DNA from: Comamonadaceae bacterium
GTDB lineage: Bacteria > Pseudomonadota > Gammaproteobacteria > Burkholderiales > Burkholderiaceae
Direction of reading: 5' to 3'
NCBI GenBank assembly: GCA_947505915.1
Contig: CANNNH010000081.1
Span: forward strand, 1 to 6,577
Length of the DNA stretch: 6,577 nucleotides
The notes beneath the pieces are model-generated. The model was not told the DNA's origin and did no database searches. It saw only the letters and a program-made list of their open reading frames with translations. Of this stretch, positions 1 through 5,522 are shown one piece after another; positions within the stretch are counted from its first letter, which is position 1, and each line of letters begins with the position of its first letter. The position numbers were made by a program, and so were the translations under genes.

Positions 1-110
1 AGCACAGCGGTCAGCAACTCAAACACGCTGGTATATTCCAACTCGGTATTGGGCTGCGGATTCGCTGCTTTGAGCGTCGCAAAAAACGGCTCGATGTGCT
101 CTTTTTTCAT
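1..110 (-). CDS. nth: Endonuclease III, N-terminal part (cut by window edge)
   Basis: Base-excision-repair DNA glycosylase/AP lyase that removes oxidised pyrimidines. Only the first 36 codons are present; the gene continues leftward out of the window. The reverse complement from the ATG at 110-108 reads MKKEHIEPFFATLKAANP and continues to a TELEYTSVFELLTAV segment. This matches the N-terminus I know from E. coli Nth (NNPHPTTELNFSSPFELLIAVLL) at nearly every conserved position. The catalytic Lys/Asp and the C-terminal 4Fe-4S cysteines lie outside the window. No Shine-Dalgarno sequence is visible before the ATG. A GATAAT hexamer on the minus strand (141-136) could be a -10 box, giving a leader of about 18 bases. 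The gene diverges from the aminotransferase across 36 bases. Identification is firm; intactness cannot be judged. Confidence 0.88.
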   Translation of the reverse strand, partial: MKKEHIEPFFATLKAANPQPNTELEYTSVFELLTAV

Positions 111-117
111 TTTCAAC

Positions 118-138
118 AATCGGGGTCAGATCCCAATT
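118..138. repeat. Imperfect 21-base palindrome between nth and the aminotransferase
   Basis: The core GGGGTCAGATCCC (122-134) is symmetric about A128, with one G/T mismatch (125/131). Flanking AAT (118-120) and ATT (136-138) extend the symmetry, with one further mismatch (121/135). From memory, it resembles the GGGGTCAGACCCCAATT-type sequence that recurs in betaproteobacterial genomes, often near REP-associated tyrosine transposases. No transposase is seen here, so it would be a solo copy. It occupies most of the 36-base divergent intergenic gap and could equally be an operator. Confidence 0.45.
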
Positions 139-146
139 ATCACCCT

Positions 147-1343
147 ATGCAATTTGCCGATCGCCTCAACAATGTAGAAACCTCCGCCATCCGCGAACTG
201 TTCAAACTGCTGGGCAAGCCTGGCATCATCAGTTTTGCAGGTGGCTTCCCCGACAGCGCCATGTTTGATGTGGAAGGCATTCGCGAAGCCAGCGCTCGCG
301 CATTGACCGAGGAGCCAGGCGCTGCTTTGCAATACGGCGCAACAGAGGGCTACAACCCACTGCGTGAACAGTTGTCCGCCTTCATGGCCAGCAAGGGTGT
401 GAAAAATTTGGCGCCTGATGGTTTGATTGTCACCACCGGCAGCCAACAAGCTTTGGACTTGGTGGCTAAAACCTTGATAAACCCCAACGATGTGGTGTTG
501 GTGGAAGCCCCCACATTTTTAGCCACCATCCAATGCTTCAGGTTGTATGGCCCCCAAGTTATCGGTGTGCCTATCGATGCCGATGGTGTGAAGGTTGACC
601 AACTTGAAGACATGATGGTCAAGCACAAACCTAAGTTGGTGTATTTGATTCCCACCTTTGGCAACCCCAGCGGCGCGATGATGAGTTTAGAGCGTCGCTT
701 GAAGGTTTTAGAGTTGGCAGTTAAGTACCAAACCGTGGTGGTGGAAGACGATCCTTATGGCGATTTGTATTTCGCTGAACCGCCGCCGCCTTCTTTGCTG
801 GCGCTCACCGAGCAAGTGCCTGGCAGCCGCGATTGGTTGGTGCATTGTGGGTCTCTCAGCAAGGTGCTGTCCCCTGGCCTGCGTTTGGGCTGGATGATTG
901 CGCCCCCTGAGCTCTTGGCCAAAGCCACCATGTGCAAACAGTTCAGCGATGCGCACACATCAACATTTGCCCAAGCCACAGCAGCGCAATACCTCAAAGC
1001 GGGTCGAATGCCCGCCACCTTAGAAAACGTACGACGTGTTTACGCTGAGCGTGCCAAGGCCATGGGCGAAGCTTTGAAGCAAGAGTTAGGCGACGCCTTG
1101 TCCTTCAGTCAACCGCAAGGCGGGCTGTTTTTTTGGGCGCAACTGACAGGCGCTGGTGGTAAATTGAAAGATGGGAACGAGTTAGCCAAACGTGCGATTG
1201 AAAAAGGCGTGGCTTTTGTGCCAGGTGCGCCATTCTTTGCCAATAACCCAGACCCCTGTGCCATTCGCCTGAGTTTTGCCACTGCGGATGTGGCAAAAAT
1301 CAAAGAAGGAATTGAACGACTGGGGCAGGCTATTCAGATTTAG
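147..1343 (+). CDS. PLP-dependent aminotransferase, class I/II (fold type I)
   Basis: A cytoplasmic pyridoxal-phosphate enzyme of 398 residues, related to 2-aminoadipate/aromatic aminotransferases (LysN/KAT II-like group). It transfers an amino group between an amino acid and a 2-oxo acid; the substrate cannot be read from the sequence. Visible active-site elements are the substrate-arm segment ISFAGGFPD near residue 30, N173 in FGNPSG, D201 and Y204 in EDDPYGD, the Schiff-base lysine K239 in GSLSKVLSPGLRLGW, and the carboxylate-binding R374 in AIRLSFA. All key residues are present and length is normal. I chose the ATG at 147 (MQFADRLNNVETSAI) because family proteins begin this way. An in-frame ATG at 96 would read through the start of nth and the palindrome. 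No Shine-Dalgarno precedes 147, so the message may be leaderless (AATTAT at 135-140 is a weak -10 candidate). The stop TAG overlaps the gcvH stop on the other strand. Confidence 0.9.
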   Translation: MQFADRLNNVETSAIRELFKLLGKPGIISFAGGFPDSAMFDVEGIREASARALTEEPGAALQYGATEGYNPLREQLSAFMASKGVKNLAPDGLIVTTGSQQALDLVAKTLINPNDVVLVEAPTFLATIQCFRLYGPQVIGVPIDADGVKVDQLEDMMVKHKPKLVYLIPTFGNPSGAMMSLERRLKVLELAVKYQTVVVEDDPYGDLYFAEPPPPSLLALTEQVPGSRDWLVHCGSLSKVLSPGLRLGWMIAPPELLAKATMCKQFSDAHTSTFAQATAAQYLKAGRMPATLENVRRVYAERAKAMGEALKQELGDALSFSQPQGGLFFWAQLTGAGGKLKDGNELAKRAIEKGVAFVPGAPFFANNPDPCAIRLSFATADVAKIKEGIERLGQAIQI

Positions 1344-1702
1344 CCAGCAAAACCTGCGTAGGTTGAAGCATCCATCAAGCCATCAAGTTCTGCCACGTCG
1401 CTGAGTTGGACTTTGCAAAACCAACCCGCACCCTCGGGGTCAGTATTGGCAAGTGAGGGGTCTGCTCGCAATTCTTCATTCACCTGCAACACCGTGCCGC
1501 TGGCAGGCATATGCACATCGGCGGCGGCTTTGACCGACTCCACCACACCCAAAACCGTGCCTTGCGCAAAGCTGTCACCGATGGTGGGCATTTCTACAAA
1601 CACAATGTCCCCCAAGGTTTCTTGAGCGTGAACGGTGATGCCCACCCAAGCGAAGTCGCCCTCGGTGCGAACCCATGTATGTTCTTCGTGGTATTTGGTC
1701 AT
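1340..1702 (-). CDS. gcvH: Glycine cleavage system H protein (lipoyl carrier)
   Basis: A small lipoylated carrier of 120 residues that shuttles the aminomethyl group of glycine between the P, T and L proteins of the glycine cleavage complex. The core WVGITVHAQETLGDIVFVEMP, the lipoyl-attachment motif ESVKAAADV with K58, and the C-terminal GAGWFCKVQLSD...ELDGLMDASTY pattern all match functional H proteins such as E. coli GcvH. Nothing essential is missing. The ATG at 1702-1700 gives MTKYHEEHTWV, the usual family start; a longer in-frame ATG at 1753 lies inside ETF-QO. The start follows the ETF-QO stop after 2 bases, with only a weak AGG upstream, so translation is probably coupled. No gcvT or gcvP neighbours appear, which is unusual because H is normally encoded between T and P. 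It could be a second H paralog or a general lipoyl reservoir (inference). Confidence 0.93.
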   Translation of the reverse strand: MTKYHEEHTWVRTEGDFAWVGITVHAQETLGDIVFVEMPTIGDSFAQGTVLGVVESVKAAADVHMPASGTVLQVNEELRADPSLANTDPEGAGWFCKVQLSDVAELDGLMDASTYAGFAG

Positions 1703-1704
1703 GG

Positions 1705-3390
1705 TCACATGCCTGCGTAGTTGGGGCCACCGCCACCTTCGGGCGTAACCCACACGATGTTTTGCGTGGGGTCTTTGATGTCACAGGTTTTGCAATGTAC
1801 ACAGTTTTGTGCGTTGATTTGCAACTGGTCAGCACCTTCGGCCGTCTTGACGTACTCGTAAACACCGGCAGGGCAGTAACGCCCCTCAGGCCCATCATAG
1901 GTGGCAAGGTTGATGCTGACAGGTACTGCGCTGTCTTTGAGCGTCAGGTGCGCCGGTTGATTCTCTTCATGATTGGTGTTGCTGATGAACACGCTGGAGA
2001 GTTTGTCAAAGCTGATGACACCATCGGGCTTGGGGTAAGCAATGGATTGGGACTGTGCAGAGGGTTTTAGAGTGGTGTGGTCAGCCTTGTGGTTGTGCAA
2101 GGTCCAAGGGGGGGTGCTGACACCTATTTTGGGCAGAGCAAATTGCTCCACACCCGTCATGAGTTGGCCCACCCATTTGCCTTTTTTGAACCAGTTTTTG
2201 AAATTGCGGGTTTGGTGCAATTCTTTGTAAAGCCAGCTGTTTTCGAAATGTGTGGGGTAGGCCGTCAGTTCATCGTGCGAACGACCTTCGGCAATCGCCA
2301 CAAAGGCGGCTTCAGCCGCCAACATGCCCGACTTGATCGCGGCATGGCTGCCCTTGATGCGAGCAGCATTCAAGTAACCCGCATCGCATCCAATGAGGGC
2401 ACCCCCAGGAAACACAGTTTTGGGCAGTGCTTGTGGTGTGCCGTTGTTGATAGCACGAGCGCCATAGCCAATGCGTTTGCCGCCCTTTAAATGCTTGGCA
2501 ATGCTGGGGTGTGTTTTCCAGCGCTGCATTTCTTCAAACGGGCTCATATAGGGGTTGGTGTAATCGAGTCCCAGCACAAAGCCCAATGTGACTTTGTTGT
2601 CTTCAAGGTGGTACAAAAATCCGCCACCAAAGCTGTTGTCCGCGATGGGCCACCCCGAGGTGTGAACCACCAAGCCGGGCTTGGCCAAGGCGGGGTCGAC
2701 TTCCCACAATTCTTTGATACCGATGGCAAAGGTTTGCGTGTCTTTGCCTTGGTTGAGCTTGAAACGCTCAATGACTTGCTTGCCCAAATGGCCACGCGCT
2801 CCTTCGGCAAAGACGGTGTATTTGGCGTGTAACTCCATGCCCAGTTGAAAGTTGTCGGTGGGTTGCCCGTCTTTGCCCAAACCCACATGGCCGGTCGCCA
2901 CGCCTTTGACAGAGCCGTTATCGTTGTGGAGTACTTCGGCCGCGGTGAAGCCTGGAAAAATTTCCACGCCTAAATTCTCCGCTTGCTGAGCCAGCCATTT
3001 GGTGACGTTGCTTAACGACACCACATAGCAACCGTCATTGTGAAAATTGCGCGGCATCAGCCAAGAGGGCACAGAGGTGGCACCATCTTCTGAAAGAATC
3101 AGTAACTCGTCGCCGTTGACAGCTTGGTTCAATGGGGCGCCCATTTTTTTCCAGTCGGGAAACAGCTCGTCCATGGCCCGTGGGTCCATGACTGCACCGG
3201 ACAAAATATGGGCACCAGGCTCAGAGCCCTTTTCAAGCACTACCACCGACAGGTCGTGGCCTTTGCCTAGGCACAGTTGCTTCAAGCGAATGGCGGTGGC
3301 CAAGCCGCCAGGCCCGCCGCCCACCACCACAACGTCATATTCCATTGCCTCGCGAGGGCCAAATTGTTCGAGTAAATCTTGGGGTGTCAT
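1705..3390 (-). CDS. Electron-transfer flavoprotein:ubiquinone oxidoreductase (ETF-QO)
   Basis: A membrane-associated flavoprotein/iron-sulfur enzyme of 561 residues. It takes electrons from reduced ETF, charged by acyl-CoA and sarcosine/dimethylglycine-type dehydrogenases, and passes them to ubiquinone. The N-terminal dinucleotide-binding motif VVVVGGGPGGLATA (glycines 24-29) binds FAD. FAEGARGHLGK and the IGCDAGYLNAARIKGSHAA segment are further flavin-domain signatures. The C-terminus carries the 4Fe-4S ligands C506, C530, C533 and C536 (CVHCKTC). Length fits the family. I prefer the ATG at 3390-3388 (MTPQDLLEQFGPREAMEYD); an in-frame ATG at 3447 reaches into the promoter region, and M16 (3345) would also keep the FAD domain. 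No good Shine-Dalgarno is seen before 3390. A TAGAAT hexamer (minus strand, 3430-3425) is a candidate -10 box. It is the first gene of a two-gene operon with gcvH and diverges from the SDR gene. Bacterial symbols vary, so none is given. Confidence 0.95.
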   Translation of the reverse strand: MTPQDLLEQFGPREAMEYDVVVVGGGPGGLATAIRLKQLCLGKGHDLSVVVLEKGSEPGAHILSGAVMDPRAMDELFPDWKKMGAPLNQAVNGDELLILSEDGATSVPSWLMPRNFHNDGCYVVSLSNVTKWLAQQAENLGVEIFPGFTAAEVLHNDNGSVKGVATGHVGLGKDGQPTDNFQLGMELHAKYTVFAEGARGHLGKQVIERFKLNQGKDTQTFAIGIKELWEVDPALAKPGLVVHTSGWPIADNSFGGGFLYHLEDNKVTLGFVLGLDYTNPYMSPFEEMQRWKTHPSIAKHLKGGKRIGYGARAINNGTPQALPKTVFPGGALIGCDAGYLNAARIKGSHAAIKSGMLAAEAAFVAIAEGRSHDELTAYPTHFENSWLYKELHQTRNFKNWFKKGKWVGQLMTGVEQFALPKIGVSTPPWTLHNHKADHTTLKPSAQSQSIAYPKPDGVISFDKLSSVFISNTNHEENQPAHLTLKDSAVPVSINLATYDGPEGRYCPAGVYEYVKTAEGADQLQINAQNCVHCKTCDIKDPTQNIVWVTPEGGGGPNYAGM

Positions 3391-3518
3391 AAGAACGGTG
3401 GATAAGGTGTCATAGCAGCGACAGATTCTATTCGGAGTGGTCAGCACTTATCGCCATAATCAAACGCCTTTAGGCCTTGCATGCACAACAGCCTTTTTTT
3501 GACTTACAGGAGCTCCCT
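3391..3518. promoter_or_regulatory. Divergent promoter region between ETF-QO and the SDR gene
   Basis: The 128 bases hold no credible gene. TAGAAT on the minus strand (3430-3425) and CATAAT on the plus strand (3455-3460) each match five of six -10 consensus bases and point outward, about 25 bases apart. Neither has a convincing -35 box at the usual spacing, so activator dependence is possible. Small symmetric sequences, GCCTTTAGGC-like at 3466-3475 and TGCATGCA at 3478-3485, lie on the SDR side downstream of its candidate -10. The assignment rests on position and hexamer matches only. Confidence 0.4.
3508..3512 (+). promoter_or_regulatory. Ribosome binding site of the SDR gene
   Basis: AGGAG lies 6 bases before the ATG at 3519. 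This settles the start against the in-frame ATG at 3477, which has no such site and would add 14 residues unlike an SDR N-terminus. Confidence 0.8.
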
Positions 3519-4301
3519 ATGGCTTACAGCCTCGATTTATCCGGACGTGTGGCTTTGGTCACTGGAGCCTCCAGTGGCTTGGGTGCTCAGTTTGCCCAGA
3601 CCTTGGCGAGTGCTGGGGCAGCTGTGGTTTTGGCAAGCCGACGTGAGGAGCGATTGAAATCTTTGCGCATTGACATAGAGGCGCAAGGCGGACAGGCGCA
3701 TGTTGTCAATTTGGATGTCACCAACCAACACAGCATTGAAGCTGCCGTGGAGCAAGCGGAAGCCGAGGTCGGACCCATAGATATTTTGATTAACAACTCT
3801 GGCGTCAGTGCCACACAGCGTTTGCAAGACGTGCAAGAAGAAGACTTTGACTTTATCTTCAACACCAATGTACGCGGTGCATTTTTCGTGGCACAGGCGG
3901 TGGGCAAACGCATGTTGGCGCGATCCAAAGGTGTGTTGCCGGGCACTTATGCGGGTGGGCGCATCATCAATATTGCTTCGGCTGCCGCGCTGCGCGTGTT
4001 GCCGCAAATCGGCGTCTACTGCATGAGCAAAGCGGCAGTGGTGCAAATGACCAAAGCCATGGCGATCGAGTGGGGCAGGTACGGCATCAATGTGAATGCG
4101 ATTTGCCCTGGCTACATCGATACCGAAATCAACCACCACCATTGGGAGACCGAGCAAGGGAAAAAATTGGTGAATATGTTCCCCAAAAAGCGCCTTGGCC
4201 AAACCCACGACCTCGATGCTTTGTTGGTGATGTTGGCCAGCCCGCAAAGCGATTTCATCAATGGCGCTGTCATTTCTGCAGATGACGGTTTTTCGATATG
4301 A
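3519..4301 (+). CDS. Short-chain dehydrogenase/reductase (classical SDR)
   Basis: A cytoplasmic NAD(P)-dependent oxidoreductase of 260 residues that interconverts an alcohol and a ketone; the substrate is unknown. The Rossmann nucleotide-binding motif TGASSGLG spans residues 15-22. INNSG stabilises the central sheet. The catalytic tetrad reads N117 (FNTNVRG), S154 (NIASAA), Y167 and K171 (YCMSK). The arginine pair R41-R42 just after strand beta-2 (LASRREERL) suggests a preference for NADP(H), inferred from the usual rule for this fold. The C-terminal region has an uncommon histidine run (DTEINHHHWE) and ends GAVISADDGFSI, typical of the substrate-loop end of these enzymes. The start is fixed by the AGGAG site upstream. 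The stop overlaps the start of the thioesterase as ATGA, so the two proteins are likely made together and may act on the same acyl-CoA or hydroxyacyl substrate (inference). It could be a 3-hydroxyacyl-CoA dehydrogenase or 3-oxoacyl reductase type. Confidence 0.9.
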   Translation: MAYSLDLSGRVALVTGASSGLGAQFAQTLASAGAAVVLASRREERLKSLRIDIEAQGGQAHVVNLDVTNQHSIEAAVEQAEAEVGPIDILINNSGVSATQRLQDVQEEDFDFIFNTNVRGAFFVAQAVGKRMLARSKGVLPGTYAGGRIINIASAAALRVLPQIGVYCMSKAAVVQMTKAMAIEWGRYGINVNAICPGYIDTEINHHHWETEQGKKLVNMFPKKRLGQTHDLDALLVMLASPQSDFINGAVISADDGFSI

Positions 4302-4717
4302 GAATAAAACTGCCTGTTGAAAAGAAACTGGTTTACCAAGAGGTGATAGCCATGCGCTGGGGCGATATGGATGCCATGGGGCACCTCAACAACACCAGCT
4401 ACTTTCGCTATTTGGAGACGGCTCGTATCAATTGGTTTACCCAGTTGGCTTGTCCCCCCGATCCCTCTGGCGAAGGGCCCGTCATCGTCAATGCTTTTTG
4501 TAATTTTCTGATTCAGTTGGAATACCCCTGCGATGTACTGGTCAAGATGTATGTCAGCGATCCGCAACGCAGTTCATTTGAATCTTGGGCCACCTTAGAG
4601 CGGGCTGACCAACCTGGTGTGATCCATGCCGAGGGTGGCGCCACCACGGTATGGGTCAATTTCCCTTTGAAAAAATCTGCCTCCTTACCTGATTGGATGA
4701 GGGCGCATTTGGTTTGA
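4298..4717 (+). CDS. Hotdog-fold acyl-CoA thioesterase (4HBT/YbgC/FadM type)
   Basis: A single-domain hotdog protein of 139 residues, expected to hydrolyse acyl-CoA thioesters in the cytoplasm; the chain specificity is not readable. The signature WGDMDAMGHLNNTSYFRYLETARINWF (residues 21-47) matches the 4-hydroxybenzoyl-CoA thioesterase/YbgC pattern. D25 corresponds to the catalytic aspartate (D17 of the Pseudomonas enzyme) and GHLNN begins the central helix. Length is normal for the family. The ATG at 4298 overlaps the SDR stop as ATGA, a standard translational-coupling junction, and no separate Shine-Dalgarno is obvious. M19 as an alternative start would remove the first beta strand. The pairing suggests removal of CoA from a product or side product of the SDR step (inference). 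No terminator hairpin is visible after the stop. Confidence 0.87.
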   Translation: MRIKLPVEKKLVYQEVIAMRWGDMDAMGHLNNTSYFRYLETARINWFTQLACPPDPSGEGPVIVNAFCNFLIQLEYPCDVLVKMYVSDPQRSSFESWATLERADQPGVIHAEGGATTVWVNFPLKKSASLPDWMRAHLV

Positions 4718-4768
4718 GGTGTTCAGTTTTGATGTGCTGCTCCTTTTAAACAAACTTTCATATCTCTT

Positions 4769-4801
4769 ACTAAATAATTGATTTAATTCTTAATATTTAG
4801 T
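4769..4801. repeat. 8-bp perfect inverted repeat, candidate TetR operator
   Basis: ACTAAATA (4769-4776) and TATTTAGT (4794-4801) are exact reverse complements separated by 17 bases. The pair lies just upstream of the TetR-family gene, where autoregulatory operators usually sit. The low GC content raises the odds of a chance match, so operator function is only a hypothesis. Confidence 0.35.
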
Positions 4802-4849
4802 TTTTATGGTTAATATTCGGAGGTGTCCCGCTGCTTTTGTGGGACTGAC

Positions 4850-4853
4850 GGAG
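4850..4853 (+). promoter_or_regulatory. Ribosome binding site supporting a GTG start of tetR
   Basis: GGAG lies 9 bases before the GTG at 4863-4865. Neither the ATG at 4806 nor the internal ATG at 4896 has a comparable site, so this favours the GTG start, though not decisively. Confidence 0.5.
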
Positions 4854-4862
4854 ATAACCACA

Positions 4863-5522
4863 GTGACGCTTCCCCACGAGTTGTCTGCGCAGATCATGCG
4901 CAAACAACCGACTCAAAAACGCGCTCAACTCACCATTGACGCGATATTCGAAGCCACCTCGCAAATTGTTGACCGAGAGGGTGTCAGTGGTCTTACCACC
5001 AACAAAATTGCAGCCAAGGCTGGCTTCTCAGTGGGCACGCTTTACCAATACTTTTCAAGCAAAGAGGCTATTTTTCGCGCCATGTCGCAGCATGGGCGAA
5101 GCTTGGTGCTGCGTGAACTTGAAAGCTATTTGTTCTCGGTCGAGTGTAGCCATGACCCAGAAGACATCACACCAGAAGTGTTTGTGCGTCGCTATGTACA
5201 AATTTGCATACAAGGTTTTGCTTTAGGGAAAAATTACCGACGCGCCATGAACCGCTTGTGTTGGCTGCTCGAGCAGCCCGAGGAAACCGCCTTGTCTGTG
5301 CAACAAATGGTGGACCGTTTGATGGCGTGTTTGAAATACCTTCAACACCCCTTGTTGCCGGTTTTAGACGAGACACAAACCTTTGTGCTGAGTCGCTCGC
5401 TCATGGGCTGTTTGCGCAGCGCTTCCCTAGAGCGCTTCGAGCACATAGAGACTGAGGCGTTTGAAGACCAGATGGTTGATTTGCTGATGTCCCAACTGAT
5501 GCGCAACCTGGTGCCTGCTTAG
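4863..5522 (+). CDS. TetR/AcrR-family transcriptional regulator
   Basis: A dimeric ligand-responsive repressor type, 219 residues from the chosen GTG. The N-terminal DNA-binding domain is clear: QKRAQLTIDAIFEAT starts helix 1 near residue 18, and the helix-turn-helix TTNKIAAKAGFSVGTLYQYFSSKEAIF spans about residues 45-71. This is the hallmark of the family. The C-terminal two thirds is helical-looking and divergent, as expected for the ligand-binding and dimerisation part; no ligand can be named. The start is uncertain: GTG 4863 has a GGAG at good spacing, ATG 4896 (MRKQPTQKRAQ) would also give a natural family N-terminus, and ATG 4806 would add 19 residues with no Shine-Dalgarno. The gene follows the SDR-thioesterase pair on the same strand, and its stop overlaps the converging peroxidase gene by four bases. 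Candidate targets are itself, the SDR operon and the genes to its right (inference). Confidence 0.88.
   Translation: MTLPHELSAQIMRKQPTQKRAQLTIDAIFEATSQIVDREGVSGLTTNKIAAKAGFSVGTLYQYFSSKEAIFRAMSQHGRSLVLRELESYLFSVECSHDPEDITPEVFVRRYVQICIQGFALGKNYRRAMNRLCWLLEQPEETALSVQQMVDRLMACLKYLQHPLLPVLDETQTFVLSRSLMGCLRSASLERFEHIETEAFEDQMVDLLMSQLMRNLVPA

Larger units (their letters stand above)
4718..4862. promoter_or_regulatory. AT-rich intergenic region upstream of tetR
   Basis: The stretch 4744-4817 has 11 G/C in 74 bases (about 15%), far below its surroundings. It contains TAATAT (4791-4796), a weak -10 candidate, and an ATG at 4806 that is in frame with tetR but lacks a Shine-Dalgarno. Downstream, 4825-4831 (GTCCCGC) can pair with 4839-4845 (GTGGGAC) as a 7-bp stem with one G-U pair. 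A GGAGG at 4819-4823 has no start codon at a useful distance. This is probably the tetR promoter and leader; no terminator for the thioesterase gene was found. Confidence 0.5.

Noticed and set aside
96..146. N-terminal extension of the aminotransferase by 17 residues from ATG 96
   Set aside because: It overlaps the start of nth and the palindrome, and the extra residues do not look like the family; homologs begin at the MQFADRLNNVETSAI segment.
1113..1134. CCGC-AAG-GCGG followed by a run of seven T, terminator-like
   Set aside because: The stem has only 4 bp, the T run is separated from it by four bases, and it lies inside the aminotransferase coding sequence with strong conserved protein on both sides.
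1703..1753. Longer gcvH start at ATG 1753
   Set aside because: It would add an arginine-rich segment encoded in another frame of the ETF-QO C-terminus; H proteins start near MTKYHEEHTWV.
2077..2490. 137-codon plus-strand open frame inside ETF-QO
   Set aside because: Antisense shadow of a gene with clear family motifs; no recognisable domain and no ribosome binding site.
3391..3447. N-terminal extension of ETF-QO to ATG 3447
   Set aside because: Cysteine- and arginine-rich translation of the promoter region, not seen in the family, and it would cover the candidate -10 box.
3537..4247. 236-codon minus-strand open frame opposite the SDR gene
   Set aside because: The plus strand has a complete SDR with Rossmann motif, tetrad and ribosome site; the antisense translation has no recognisable features beyond a His/Arg-rich composition.
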